Assembly (NCBI RefSeq): GCF_029892685.1
Contig: NZ_JARXVD010000003.1
Location: forward strand, 372,001 to 436,000
Length of the DNA: 64,000 nt
From: Mycobacterium sp. OTB74
GTDB taxonomy: Bacteria > Actinomycetota > Actinomycetes > Mycobacteriales > Mycobacteriaceae
Direction of reading: 5' to 3'
Shown here one piece after another: positions 16,251 to 31,176 of the stretch (positions within the stretch are counted from its first letter, which is position 1; each line of letters begins with the position of its first letter). The notes below the pieces were generated by a model. It was given only the letters and a program-made list of their open reading frames with translations. It did no database searches and had not been told where the DNA came from. The position numbers and the translations under genes were made by a program.

Positions 16251-16315
16251 TTGAACCTGCGGCGTCGGCGCCATTCACTCCCAGTTTTACGCCGATACCG
16301 CAGGGTCGACGCCGG
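16248..16315 (+). repeat. Palindromic repeat element, copy B (upstream of pta)
   Basis: A 68-base unit matching copy A (15128-15194) at both ends: CCGTTGA-n-CCTGCGG on the left and CCGCAGG-n-TC-n-AC-n-CCGG on the right. A similar GGCGCCATTCAC...GTTTTACGCC core sits between them. It ends 13 bases before the pta GTG, so it must lie in the pta leader or promoter. Two copies in direct orientation bracket galU. Confidence 0.75.
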
Positions 16316-16328
16316 TAGGCTGACGGCC

Positions 16329-18413
16329 GTGCCTGACGCAACCGCGATCTACATCGCCTCACCGGAGGGTGACACCGGCAAATCGACCATTGCGCTGGGA
16401 TTGCTGCACCGCCTGGCGGCCACGGTGGCGCGAGTCGGGGTGTTCAGGCCGATCACCCGCAGCGATCCAGGAAACGGCTCCGAGGTCGGCGACTACATCC
16501 TGGAAATGCTGCTGACGCACACCACCGCGGGCCTGGACTATGACGACTGCGTGGGCGTCACCTACACCCGGCTGCACAAGGACCAGGACGCTGCGATCGC
16601 CGACATCGTCGACCGCTACCACCGGGTGGCCGACAAATGCGATGCGGTGGTGATCGTCGGCAGCGACTACACCGATGTAACCTCGCCCACCGAGTTGTCG
16701 GTCAATGCCCGGATTGCGGTGAATCTTGGTGCGCCGGTGCTGCTCTCGGTTCGGGCTCGGGATCGCACCCCGGCCGAGGTGGCGCAGGTGGTGGAGATGT
16801 GCCTGGCCGAATTGGCGGTCCAGCACGCACACACTGCGGCCGTGGTGGCCAACCGCTGCTATCCGGCTGAGATGGCCGAGGTGGCCGAGGTGTTGCGCCG
16901 ATTCGCACCGAAAAGCTATGTGCTGCCGGAAGAACCGCTGTTGGTGGCGCCGTCGGTCGCCGAGTTGCGCGATGCGGTGAACGGAACGATGGTCAGCGGC
17001 GACAAAGAGTTGCTGACCCGTGAGGCCATGGGCGTGATGGTCGCCGGTATGACCGCCGAGCACTGCCTGGAGCGGCTCGAAGAATCGATGGCCGTGATCA
17101 CCCCGGGCGATCGCTCGGACGTGGTGTTGGCCATTGCCAGCGCCCATGCGGCCGAAGGCTTTCCGTCGCTGGCTTGCATCCTTCTCAACGGTGGTCTGCC
17201 GATGCACCCGGCGATAGCCAAGCTCGTGGCCGGCCTGGGTTTGCGGCTACCGATCGTCGCCACCGATCTTGGCACCTACGACGCCGCGCGGGTGGTATCG
17301 ACCACCCGCGGCCGCGTCACCACTGCCTCGCAGCGCAAGGTGGACACCGCTCTGGCGCTGATGGAAACCCACGTCGACATCGCGGATCTGCTTGCCCAGC
17401 TGGCGGTTCCGATTCCTACGGTCACCACACCGCAGATGTTTACCCGTCAGCTGCAGGACCGGGCCCGCGCCGACCGCAAGCGCATCGTGCTGCCCGAGGG
17501 CGATGATGATCGAATCCTGCGCGCAGCCGGCCGGTTGCTGACCCGTGCAGTGGCCGACCTGACCATTCTGGGTGACGAGTCAGCCGTGCGGGCCAGGGCC
17601 GCCGAGTTGGGTGTGGACATCGCCGCGGCCACCGTGCTCGATCCCAAGACCAGCGAGCTGAGCGACCAGTTCGCTCAGCAGTACGCCGAGATGCGCAAAC
17701 ACAGGGGCGTCACCGTCGAGCAGGCGCGGGAAATCATCCATGACGTCTCGTATTTCGGCACCATGCTGGTGCACAACCAGATGGTCGACGGAATGGTGTC
17801 CGGTGCAGCGCACACCACCGCGCACACTGTGCGGCCGGCATTCGAGATCATTCGGACCGCCCCAGGCATCTCGACGGTTTCGAGCATCTTCCTGATGTGT
17901 CTTGCCGATCAGGTGCTGGCTTACGGCGACTGCGCCATCGTGCCGGACCCGACGTCCGAGCAGCTGGCCGACATCGCGATCAGCTCGGCGGGGACCGCGG
18001 CACAGTTCGGGATCGAACCGCGGGTGGCCATGCTGTCTTACTCGACCGGCACTTCGGGCACCGGTGCTGACGTCGACAAGGTAAGGGAAGCAACGGAATT
18101 GGTTCGTAAGCGCGATCCTGCCCTGTTGGTCGAGGGGCCCATCCAGTACGACGCCGCGGTGGAGCCGACGGTGGCCGCCACCAAGATGCCGGACTCTGCG
18201 GTCGCCGGCCGGGCCACGGTGTTGATCTTCCCGGACCTGAACACCGGCAACAACACCTACAAGGCGGTGCAGCGCAGCGCCGGCGCCATCGCGATCGGTC
18301 CGGTGTTGCAGGGGCTGAACAAGCCGGTGAACGACCTGTCCCGCGGCGCGCTCGTCGAAGACATCGTCAATACCGTTGCCATTACCGCGATTCAGGCGCA
18401 GGGGGCCAAATGA
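16329..18413 (+). CDS. pta: Phosphate acetyltransferase, long form
   Basis: 694 residues from the GTG at 16329. The N-terminal half is the P-loop-like regulatory domain ([16 protein letters not shown] near residue 9, dethiobiotin-synthetase-like) and a DRTGG domain. The catalytic PTA domain starts near residue 370 with [13 protein letters not shown]. It continues with [28 protein letters not shown] and [18 protein letters not shown]. It interconverts acetyl-CoA and acetyl phosphate. The ATG of ackA overlaps its stop, giving the usual pta-ackA operon for acetate overflow and uptake. Length matches Rv0408. Confidence 0.96.
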   Translation: MPDATAIYIASPEGDTGKSTIALGLLHRLAATVARVGVFRPITRSDPGNGSEVGDYILEMLLTHTTAGLDYDDCVGVTYTRLHKDQDAAIADIVDRYHRVADKCDAVVIVGSDYTDVTSPTELSVNARIAVNLGAPVLLSVRARDRTPAEVAQVVEMCLAELAVQHAHTAAVVANRCYPAEMAEVAEVLRRFAPKSYVLPEEPLLVAPSVAELRDAVNGTMVSGDKELLTREAMGVMVAGMTAEHCLERLEESMAVITPGDRSDVVLAIASAHAAEGFPSLACILLNGGLPMHPAIAKLVAGLGLRLPIVATDLGTYDAARVVSTTRGRVTTASQRKVDTALALMETHVDIADLLAQLAVPIPTVTTPQMFTRQLQDRARADRKRIVLPEGDDDRILRAAGRLLTRAVADLTILGDESAVRARAAELGVDIAAATVLDPKTSELSDQFAQQYAEMRKHRGVTVEQAREIIHDVSYFGTMLVHNQMVDGMVSGAAHTTAHTVRPAFEIIRTAPGISTVSSIFLMCLADQVLAYGDCAIVPDPTSEQLADIAISSAGTAAQFGIEPRVAMLSYSTGTSGTGADVDKVREATELVRKRDPALLVEGPIQYDAAVEPTVAATKMPDSAVAGRATVLIFPDLNTGNNTYKAVQRSAGAIAIGPVLQGLNKPVNDLSRGALVEDIVNTVAITAIQAQGAK

Positions 18414-19522
18414 GCGGACCGGTTCTGGTTTTGAATTGTGGCTCATCGTCGGTGAAATACCGAGTGGTGCAACCTGATTCGGGTGAATCTCTGGCTGACG
18501 GGGTGATCGAGCGGGTGGTCGATTACTGCGAGGCGTTGAAGGCGGTGTTCGACGCCGTGGACGCCGCGGGCGTGCCGACCGGGGACGTGGTGGCCGTCGG
18601 ACACCGGGTGGTGCACGGCGGGCGACGGTTCTACCGGCCGACGGTGATCGATGACGACCTGATTGCCAAGCTCAACGAGTTGGCGCCGCTGGCACCGCTG
18701 CACAATCCACCGGCGGTACTCGGCATCGCAGAGGCTCGCAAGCTGCTGCCGGGTGTGCCGCATGTCGCGGTCTTCGACACTGCGTTTTTCCACAACCTGC
18801 CGCCGGCCGCAGCGGAGTATGCGATCGACCGGGATGTGGCCGAGCAGTGGCACATTCGGCGGTACGGCTTCCACGGCACCTCACACCAGTACGTCAGTGA
18901 GCAGGCCGCAGTCTTCTTGGATGCGCCACTGGAGTCGCTGAATCAGATCGTGCTGCACCTGGGCAATGGCGCATCGGCCTCGGCCATTGTCGGCGGACGC
19001 CCCATCGACACGTCCATGGGCCTGACCCCGATGGAGGGGTTGGTGATGGGCACGCGCTCCGGTGACGTGGACCCCGGCATCATCATGTACCTCTGGCGGT
19101 CGGCCGGAATGTCGGTGGAGGACATCGAGACTCTGCTGAATCGGAGCTCGGGCGTGTACGGCCTGGGCGGCGCCATCGATTTCCGGGAGCTGCACAAGCG
19201 CATCGAATCAGGCGACAGTGCAGCGCAATTGGCGTACGACGTGTATATCCACCGGTTACGCAAATATGTCGGCGCGTACCTGGCACTGCTCGGTGGGGCC
19301 GACGTCATCACCTTCACCGCCGGGGTGGGCGAGAACGATGCCCGGGTCCGCCGGGATGCGCTGTGCGGATTGTCCGCACTGGGGATCGAGGTCGACGACG
19401 AGCGTAATTTCGCGGCGGGCCGTGGTCCGCGCCGCATCTCGACGAACGCCTCACGGACCGCAGTGCTGGTAATTCCGACCAATGAGGAACTGGCCATCGC
19501 ACGAGCCTGTGTGACTGTCTGA
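18410..19522 (+). CDS. ackA: Acetate kinase
   Basis: 370 residues. The ASKHA-fold signatures are clear: [13 protein letters not shown] at residues 5-17, VGHRVVHGG near 64, [12 protein letters not shown] near 153, and [12 protein letters not shown] and FTAGVGEND further on. It transfers phosphate between acetyl phosphate and ADP. The ATGA overlap with pta indicates coupled translation. At 370 residues it is slightly shorter than the 400-residue enzymes of enteric bacteria but normal for mycobacteria. Confidence 0.97.
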   Translation: MSGPVLVLNCGSSSVKYRVVQPDSGESLADGVIERVVDYCEALKAVFDAVDAAGVPTGDVVAVGHRVVHGGRRFYRPTVIDDDLIAKLNELAPLAPLHNPPAVLGIAEARKLLPGVPHVAVFDTAFFHNLPPAAAEYAIDRDVAEQWHIRRYGFHGTSHQYVSEQAAVFLDAPLESLNQIVLHLGNGASASAIVGGRPIDTSMGLTPMEGLVMGTRSGDVDPGIIMYLWRSAGMSVEDIETLLNRSSGVYGLGGAIDFRELHKRIESGDSAAQLAYDVYIHRLRKYVGAYLALLGGADVITFTAGVGENDARVRRDALCGLSALGIEVDDERNFAAGRGPRRISTNASRTAVLVIPTNEELAIARACVTV

Positions 19523-19558
19523 AAGGATCCTGCCAGGTTTGTGGCGTAGTTTGCGGCC

Positions 19559-20494
19559 GTGCCTCCGATGATCGCCGGATCGTGGACGTTCGATCCCGTT
19601 GCCGCGATGCTGATCGCGCTCAGCATCGGCGGGTTCCTCTGGGCCCGTCGTCGCACCCCCGTGTCGCGCGCGCAGTGGTGGTGCTTCGGCATCGCGATCG
19701 GGGTGTGGGCGCTGGCAGCCTTCAGCGCCATTGCGGTGTACGCGCCATTGCTGTTCTGGGTACGCGCCCTGCAGGTGCTGTTGATGTTGTACGTGGTGCC
19801 CTTCTTCCTGGCGATGAGCCGACCGGTAGGGACTCTGCGCGCAGGGCTAGGCCCGGCCGGGCAGCAGCGGGTGGACGCGATACTGGGCTCGACGGCAGCC
19901 CGGGTGCTGTTGTCGCCACCGGTGACGTCGGTGCTGATGCTTGCGACCCCGTGGTTGCTGTATCTGACGCCGTGGTACGTCGCGTCGATGACTGGTGCGC
20001 TCGCCACCGTGACTCAGATTGTGTTGCTGGTCATCGGTTTTGGCTATTTCTATGCGCGCCTGCAAACCGATCCGGTGCCGCGCCGGTATCCGCCGCTGTT
20101 GTCCATCGGCATCAGTGTGGCGGAGGGACTCGGCGACGGCATCCTCGGCCTGGTGCTGTGGCTGGGTCCCGTGATCGCCTATGACTACTACGCCGGGCTG
20201 CACCGGGACTTCGGCCCCAGCATCCGCGAGGACCAGACCTGGGGCGCCGGGGTGCTGTGGATTCTCGGCGACGTGCTCGGGGTGCCGTTCATCATGCTGT
20301 TGATGCGCGCGCTCGGTTCCGACGAGCGACGCAAAGCCGCCGAGGTGGACGCCGAACTCGACGCAGCCGATGCAGCACAGGCGCTGGCGCCGCGGGAAAC
20401 CGCTGCAGAGACCGAGTCAGAGCCCGAGCCGGAGGCACCGACGAGCGGCCTGTGGTGGCAGAACGACCCGCAGCTCCGCGACCGCTATCGCTGA
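19559..20494 (+). CDS. Cytochrome c oxidase assembly protein, CtaG/caa3 type
   Basis: 311 residues from a GTG. Seven or so transmembrane helices are visible, with FLWARRR after the first, VPFFLAMSRPVGTLR, PWLLYLTPWYVAS and EGLGDGILGLVLW. These are features of the caa3_CtaG family that helps insert copper or assemble oxidase subunits. The final 60 residues form an acidic, Ala/Glu-rich cytoplasmic tail. It follows ackA by 36 bases on the same strand and is convergent with pknG. A related hypothetical membrane role cannot be excluded. Confidence 0.75.
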   Translation: MPPMIAGSWTFDPVAAMLIALSIGGFLWARRRTPVSRAQWWCFGIAIGVWALAAFSAIAVYAPLLFWVRALQVLLMLYVVPFFLAMSRPVGTLRAGLGPAGQQRVDAILGSTAARVLLSPPVTSVLMLATPWLLYLTPWYVASMTGALATVTQIVLLVIGFGYFYARLQTDPVPRRYPPLLSIGISVAEGLGDGILGLVLWLGPVIAYDYYAGLHRDFGPSIREDQTWGAGVLWILGDVLGVPFIMLLMRALGSDERRKAAEVDAELDAADAAQALAPRETAAETESEPEPEAPTSGLWWQNDPQLRDRYR

Positions 20495-20582
20495 CCCCGC
20501 CCAAACGGACAAGCGGGCCGCAAGTTGCGAGAAGAAGTGGCCAAAATGTCGATCTCGGCGCGGGTGCCCACGCCACCCACCG

Positions 20583-23904
<3,322 letters not shown>

Positions 23905-23908
<4 letters not shown>

Positions 23909-25224
23909 CGGTATTCACTCAACCTTGGCCACAGTCCCAGCGCCACCATCATCGCTGCCGCGATGCTGAGTGTCGCCGCGCCGACCGTCGCTCCGGACAG
24001 CGCCCGACGCGCGGTCAGGATGTCGTTGCGCAGCTGCTTACGGCTTTCCTCGATGCTCTTGCTCAGGGCTGCGTCGAGTTTGTCGAATGCGGGTGTGGAG
24101 TCGTCCTCACTGGTGCCCAGCGCAACCTGGGTCGCGGCCTGGTAGTTGCCCGTCGCGATGAATGCGTTGATCCGGTCGTCGGCCGAGCGCCACCGCTGCA
24201 GCAGCTTGTCGGCGTCGGCAAGGTAGTCCTTGCCGACTGCGTCATCACGTTTCATGTACTCGGTCAACAGCTTTTCCATGGTACTGATTCGGTCGTAGTA
24301 CGACTGCTTGCGTATGCCCTCGTCGCCGCGCCGGACCAAGGCCAGGGTCTCGTCGGCGCGGGCCTGCTGTGCGGTGATGGCCATGGTGGTCACCGTCTTG
24401 AGCGATGCCGCTGCGGTATTGCGCGCACTGCGGGTGTCGGCGGTGGAGATGAACAGGGTGGTGCCGATCCACACGATCATGATGAGCACTGCCAGACCAC
24501 CGGCCACGAAGCCCAGGTTGACCCGACGTCGGGTGTGCCGCGCCAGCCACCGGTTGGAGAACGCACCGAACATCAGGGTCGCCAGGATCACCAGGATCAC
24601 CGAGGCGGGGATCTGCGATGACGCGCTGGTCTCGGAGTTCACCTGCGCCGAGGTCGTCTCGTAGAGGCGTTGGGCGTCGGGCAGGATCTGCGTCTGCATC
24701 AATGAGGACGCCTCGGACAGATACGCAGAGCCGACCGGGTTGCCGGCCCGGTTGTTGGTCCGAGCGGTCTCGACCAGGCCGGTGTACACGGCGAGCTCGG
24801 AATTGATGTGGCCGAGCAACTGAATCATCGGTTCGTCGGTGAGCCCGCTGGAGGCGCGGGTCACCGATTGGGCCGCGTCGCTGATCGCCTGCTGGTAACG
24901 CTGCCGGACGTCCTGTGGTTCGGCCCCCGCGATGAACGCGGTGGCTGCGGCGGCGTCGGCCACCGACAGCGTGGTGTACAGCTGGCCGGCGGAAAAGGCC
25001 AGCGGTTCGGTGTGGTCCAGGACCGTGGTCAGGGCCTGCTGGCGGTTGTTGATGGTGGTGGACGTCGCGAATGCGCAGGCCATCACCAGCGTCGACAACA
25101 CCAGCCCGATGATCAGGATGCGGCCCGGTGTGGTCCACATGAACCACCAACGAGAGTGCGCGGGAGCTCTGGATGACCGGCTCGCCAGGGGCTCGGTCGA
25201 AGGGTGCGCCAACTCCACCGTCAC
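23905..25224 (-). CDS. glnX: Membrane sensor partner of GlnH and PknG
   Basis: 439 residues with four transmembrane segments (about 34-55, 205-225, 237-260 and 412-432). The extracytoplasmic loop between helices 1 and 2 has a long helical character (TINNRQQALTTVLDHTEPLAFS, many Ala and Gln), like ligand-sensing domains of chemoreceptor type. The loop after helix 3 is also helical. The gene matches Rv0412c in position and character; that protein links external GlnH to cytosolic PknG. No enzymatic motif is visible. It is the first gene of the three-gene operon; the 171-base region to mutT3 should hold both divergent promoters. Confidence 0.88.
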
Positions 25225-25395
25225 GTGTGCGCCGACCTCAACTTTCTCCTGCCCTGCCGACCCGTCCGAACCTTATAAAGGAAGTCTAAGAGCAACTTGA
25301 GCGATGGGGGTGGATTCCCGGTCGGCCCGGTCATGGAACTTGGCAGAAACTGAGGCAGGCACCCACAAGATGACGCGGTTGCCTATTCTGAACCC

Positions 25396-25881
25396 GTGCG
25401 AGGCGACGGTGACGGATGGGTGCTCGGCGCCGACGGCGCCCATTTCTGGGGCCGGCACGGCGCGGCGGGCCTGCTGGTGCGGGCACCCCATCCGAGTGGC
25501 GGCGCGGTGGTGCTGTTGCAATACCGGGCGCCGTGGAGCCATCAGGGCGGGACGTGGGCGTTGCCCGGCGGTGCCCGCGACAGCCATGAGACCGTCGAGG
25601 AGGCCGCGGTCCGCGAGGCCTTCGAGGAGACGGGACTCGAGCCCCATCAACTGACCGTGCGTATCAGCGTCGTCACGGCCACTGCGGTAGGCGACGTCTG
25701 GACCTACACCACGGTGATCGCCGACGCAGCCGAGCAGCTGGAGACGGTGGCCAACCTGGAGAGTGCCGAGCTGCGCTGGGTGGCCGAGGACGACGTCGCG
25801 TCGCTGCCATTGCATCCCGGTTTCGCGGCCAGCTGGGAGCGGCTGCGCAGCGTGACCGCCAAACTGCCGTTCAAGTGGTAG
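25396..25881 (+). CDS. mutT3: Nudix hydrolase MutT3
   Basis: 161 residues from a GTG. The Nudix box occupies residues 59-81: GGARDSHETVEEAAVREAFE followed by ETG, with the REAFEE metal-binding glutamates intact. Its position between glnX and thiE is that of M. tuberculosis mutT3 (Rv0413). Members hydrolyse oxidised nucleoside triphosphates such as 8-oxo-dGTP to limit mutation. The exact substrate of this copy is not provable from sequence. It is convergent with thiE across a hairpin. Confidence 0.9.
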   Translation: MRGDGDGWVLGADGAHFWGRHGAAGLLVRAPHPSGGAVVLLQYRAPWSHQGGTWALPGGARDSHETVEEAAVREAFEETGLEPHQLTVRISVVTATAVGDVWTYTTVIADAAEQLETVANLESAELRWVAEDDVASLPLHPGFAASWERLRSVTAKLPFKW

Positions 25882-25890
25882 ACAGCTAGG

Positions 25891-25952
25891 CGTTGATGCT
25901 GCCCCCACGGCGCAAAAGTTCGAGTGACGAGCGCCGTGGACGCAAGTCAACG
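25891..25952. terminator. Hairpin between convergent mutT3 and thiE
   Basis: Perfect inner arms CCACGGCGC (25905-25913) and GCGCCGTGG (25931-25939) enclose a 17-base loop. The outer ends CGTTGA and TCAACG add a second interrupted stem. The element overlaps the thiE stop codon. Its layout recalls the palindromic repeats around galU, though its core differs. A bidirectional terminator is the simplest role. Confidence 0.65.
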
Positions 25953-26615
25953 GGAACGCAGGGCCGCTTTCAACTCCCGTGCCGCTGCAGCCGGATCTTC
26001 GGCGCCGGTGATGGCGCGCACCACCACGATGCGCCGGGCCCCGGCGGCAAGCACCTCGGGTACCCGAAGTGCGTCGATTCCGCCGATACCGAACCAGGGT
26101 TTGTCCGTTCCCGAAACGGCCGCCGTCCGCACCAGGTCCAGGCCCGGTGCGGTGCGTCCGGGCTTGGTCGGCGTCGGCCAGCACGGGCCGACGCAGAAGT
26201 AGTCGACGGCTTCGGTGAGCGCGGCCGCCACCTGCTGCTCGTCGTGGGTCGACCGGCCGATCAGTGGATTCGGTCCGATGATGTCGCGGGCCAGCGGCAG
26301 CGGCAGGTCATCCTGCCCCAGGTGCAGCACGTCGGCGCCGGCGCCGCGGGCGATATCGGCCCGGTCGTTGACGGCGAACAGTGCGCCGTGGCGGCGGGCC
26401 GCGTCGGCCAACACAGCCAGCGCATCGAGTTCCTGTTTGGCCTCCAGAGGCCCGAACCGGGCTTCACCGGCCGAGCCCTTGTCGCGCAGCTGGATGATGT
26501 CTACTCCGCCGGCCAGCGCCGCGTCAGCGAATTCGGCCAGGTCACCGCGCTCGCGGCGGGCGTCGGTGCACAAATACAGGGACGCGGACTGCAGGCGCTG
26601 GAGGGGTGTATGCAC
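25947..26615 (-). CDS. thiE: Thiamine-phosphate synthase
   Basis: 222 residues from a GTG at 26615; the upstream extension of the frame runs toward the riboswitch and is not used. Key stretches are [61 protein letters not shown] and IGGIDALR. These are the TIM-barrel residues that bind the pyrimidine diphosphate and thiazole phosphate. It joins HMP-PP and the thiazole phosphate to make thiamine phosphate. It diverges from thiO, and the TPP riboswitch between them faces thiO only. Confidence 0.95.
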   Translation of the reverse strand: MHTPLQRLQSASLYLCTDARRERGDLAEFADAALAGGVDIIQLRDKGSAGEARFGPLEAKQELDALAVLADAARRHGALFAVNDRADIARGAGADVLHLGQDDLPLPLARDIIGPNPLIGRSTHDEQQVAAALTEAVDYFCVGPCWPTPTKPGRTAPGLDLVRTAAVSGTDKPWFGIGGIDALRVPEVLAAGARRIVVVRAITGAEDPAAAARELKAALRSR

Positions 26616-26650
26616 AAGCGCGACGGTAGCGACTACCGTGGACGACGCGA

Positions 26651-26736
26651 CACGGGAGTCCCGGGATCGGGGGCTGAGAGTGGGGTCGACCACCCTTTAC
26701 CGTCACACCTGATCCGGGTCATGCCGGCGAAGGGAG
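26651..26736 (+). ncRNA. TPP riboswitch (thi-box) controlling thiO-thiS-thiG
   Basis: The conserved thi-box strings are present in order: ACGGGAG, GGGGCTGAGAG, a variable P3 arm, CCTTTACC, ACACCTGATCCGGGTCATGCC and GGCGAAGGGAG. The last string also supplies a ribosome-binding site 12-17 bases before the thiO GTG, so ligand binding can hide it and block translation. It binds thiamine diphosphate and shuts off thiazole synthesis when thiamine is plentiful. Confidence 0.95.
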
Positions 26737-26747
26737 AGAGAAAGATC

Positions 26748-27754
26748 GTGGCCGTGGACCTTGCTGTCATTGGCGGCGGTGTCATCGGTTTGGCGGTGGC
26801 TCGGCGCGCGGCGCTCGACGGGCACCAGGTGCGGGTCCACCGGACCGACGTACGCGGGGCTTCCTGGGTGGCCGGCGGCATGCTGGCACCACATTCGGAA
26901 GGCTGGCCCGGCGAAGAAGAACTGCTTGCCCTGGGGTTGGAGTCGCTGGCTCTATGGCACAGCGGATTCCTGGACGGCTTACCCGATGAGGTGGTGACCT
27001 CCCGCGAGTCACTTGTGGTCGCGGTCGACCGGGCTGACGTTGCCGACCTGCGGACTGTTGCCGACTGGCTGGCCGCGCAGGGGCAACCGGTGACACTGAC
27101 GACCGCTGCCCGTGACATCGAACCTCTGCTGGCGCAGGGCATCAGGCACGGTTTCCGCGCGGAAACCGAACTGGCCGTGGACAACCGGCTGCTGGTTGAG
27201 GCACTGAGTGCGCATTGCGAGCGGTTGGGTGTGCAATGGGCTGATCCGGTGGACTCGCTGGACCAGACCCGCGACGCGGATATCACGGTGTTGGCCAACG
27301 GAATTGACGCACCAACTTTATGGCCCGGGCTGCCGGTGCGCCCCGTCAAGGGTGAGGTACTCCGGCTGCGCTGGCGGCAAGGTTGCATGCCGGTGCCGCA
27401 GCGGGTCGTTCGGGCCCGGGTACACGGTCGGCCGGTGTACCTGGTGCCGCGGGCCGACGGAGTGGTGGTGGGCGCCACCCAGTACGAGCACGGCAGGGAC
27501 TCCGCTCCCGCGGTCACCGGGATCAGGGACCTGCTCGACGATGCCTGCGCGGTGATGCCTGCGCTGGGTGAGTTTGAATTGGCCGAGTGTGCGGCTGGCC
27601 TGCGGCCGATGACGCCCGACGGCCTGCCCATCGTGGGTCGGCTGGATGAGCGCACCCTGGTGGCCACCGGCCACGGTCGTTCGGGCTTTTTGCTGGCGCC
27701 CTGGACCGCACAACGGATTTCCGAAGAACTCAACTCACGATATGGAGTCGCCGG

Positions 27755-27758
<4 letters not shown>
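26748..27758 (+). CDS. thiO: Glycine oxidase ThiO
   Basis: 336 residues from the GTG at 26748, just after the riboswitch. The FAD motif VIGGGVIGLAVARRAALDG (7-25) is followed by RTDVRGASWVAGGMLAPHSEG, VKGEVLRLR, RPVYLVPRADGVVVGATQ and a C-terminal GLRPMTPDGLPIVG, typical of DAO-family glycine oxidases. It oxidises glycine to dehydroglycine, one of the three inputs to the thiazole ring. The thiS ATG overlaps the stop. Length matches Rv0415. Confidence 0.93.
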
Positions 27759-29469
<1,711 letters not shown>

Positions 29470-29473
<4 letters not shown>

Positions 29474-30387
29474 TCCAACTGACCGGGCTGACAAAGGATT
29501 TCGGCCGGACCCGGGCGGTCGACGATCTGACCTGCACCGTCGAACCCGGCCATGTCACCGGTTTTCTTGGACCGAATGGGGCGGGCAAATCAACCACGAT
29601 GCGCATGATCGTCGGGCTGGACCGGCCCACCGCGGGCACGGCCACCGTGCTCGGCCGGCGGTACCGAGACCTCAAGTGGCCGTTGCGCAGCGTCGGTACT
29701 CTGCTGGACGCTCGACAGGTCCATCCCAACCGCACCGCTCGGGCGCATCTGCGGTGGATGGCCGCCGCGAACGGACTGCCGGCAAGCCGGGTGGAGGAAG
29801 TTTTGGGCCTGGTCGGTCTGACAGAGGTCGGGGGCAAGCAGGCCGGTTCGTTCTCGCTGGGCATGGCCCAGCGCCTGGGTATCGCCGCGGCTCTGCTGGG
29901 TGACCCCGAGGTGCTGCTTTTCGATGAACCCGTCAACGGCCTTGACCCGGAGGGCATCCGGTGGGTCCGCACCCTGATGCGGGAACTTGCGGCCGAGGGT
30001 CGCACCGTGCTGGTGTCCAGCCACCTGCTCGCCGAGATGGCCAACACCGCTGATAGGTTGGTGGTGATCGGCCGGGGCCGGCTCATCGCCTCGACCACCA
30101 TGCCGGAGTTCCTGGCCGCTTCCGGCGTCGGTACAGTGCGGGTGCGCAGTCCGCAATTGGAACGACTGGCTGAAGTGCTTACCGCACAGCAGGTCTCGGT
30201 ACGGCATGATGGTGATGCACTGCTGGCTACTGGCACGTCGACCGAACAGATCGGCGAGGCGGCCGCTGCCCACGGAATCACATTGCACGAGTTGAGCGTT
30301 CGGCAGGCCTCACTGGAGGAGGCATATCTGCAGCGGACCGATGCCGCCGTCGATTACCGGGCCGAGCAGAAGGCGAGGGCAACCTGA
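29470..30387 (+). CDS. ABC transporter ATP-binding subunit
   Basis: 305 residues from the ATG at 29470. Walker A is GPNGAGKST (34-42), the signature is a slightly variant FSLGMAQRLG, Walker B is VLLFDEPVNGLDPEG and the switch His is in VSSHLLAEM. It is of the DrrA/BcrA type with a C-terminal regulatory stretch (about residues 215-305). It pairs with the permease that starts in its own stop codon. Substrate is unknown; drug-resistance, antibiotic or lipid export are typical for this class. Confidence 0.92.
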
Positions 30388-31136
30388 TGAATCTGGCGGC
30401 AATCAATTCCGAACGCCTCAAGCTGCAGAGCACTCGGGCGCCCATCTGGCTCACCCTCGTCGTGCTCGGCTTGAGTCTGGGGTTCTCGGCGATTCAAGCG
30501 GCGGTGTTGCCCTACGGCCTGTTACCTCCGGAGCGGGCCGCCCTGGGCGTCGCAAGGTTCGGGGTGCCGGTGCTGATGATTCTGTCCGCACTGACGGTCA
30601 CCGCCGAATACCGCACCGGGATGATCCGCACGAGTTTCCTGGCAACCCCGCGACGCAGCACGGTCATGATTGCGAAAGCCGTTGTAACCGCGATATTTTC
30701 CGGGATCGTCACGGCCGTTATGACTCTAGGGTCGATAGCGCTGGGCAATTCGATGATGGCCGGCCCCACTGCCGACGGGTTGGGCTTGACCAGTCCTGCG
30801 GTATGGCAGACGGTCGGTGCACTGGCCATGTTCGGTGTGCTCGGTGCGGTGCTGGCAGTGGGCTTGGGCGCGTTGTTGCGGCACACCGCAGCGGTGGTGG
30901 CGGTGCTGGTACTGCTGCCGTTCGTGATTGAACCGCTGCTGGGCACCATTCCGCAGGTCAGTGGGCGGGTCGGGCCGCTGTTGCCGTTCGCGAACGTGTA
31001 CACATTCACCAAAACCCCGTGGTTTCAGACATTCCCGATGTGGTGGGGCCCGACGGGTGCGGCGTTGTACTTCGCTGGAGTGGTCGTGGTGGTGTTCGTT
31101 GCTGCGGTGGCAGTGGTCGGTCGTCGCGATCCATGA
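30387..31136 (+). CDS. ABC transporter permease subunit
   Basis: 249 residues with six transmembrane helices. It shows the features of ABC-2 type permeases: an N-terminal amphipathic stretch (NLAAINSERLKLQSTRAPIW), and the cytoplasmic loop TAEYRTGMIRTSFLATPRR after the second helix. Its ATG overlaps the ATPase stop (TGATG), so the pair should be made in equal amounts and form a dimeric exporter. It is the last gene before lpqL, 40 bases downstream. Confidence 0.88.
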   Translation: MNLAAINSERLKLQSTRAPIWLTLVVLGLSLGFSAIQAAVLPYGLLPPERAALGVARFGVPVLMILSALTVTAEYRTGMIRTSFLATPRRSTVMIAKAVVTAIFSGIVTAVMTLGSIALGNSMMAGPTADGLGLTSPAVWQTVGALAMFGVLGAVLAVGLGALLRHTAAVVAVLVLLPFVIEPLLGTIPQVSGRVGPLLPFANVYTFTKTPWFQTFPMWWGPTGAALYFAGVVVVVFVAAVAVVGRRDP

Positions 31137-31176
31137 TGCGGCCCGCGGCCCACCTTCCGCGCGCTACCGTGGTGTC

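Noticed and set aside
18943..20007. 354-codon minus-strand frame over ackA and the CtaG-like gene
   Set aside because: Antisense to two well-supported genes and without any domain character.
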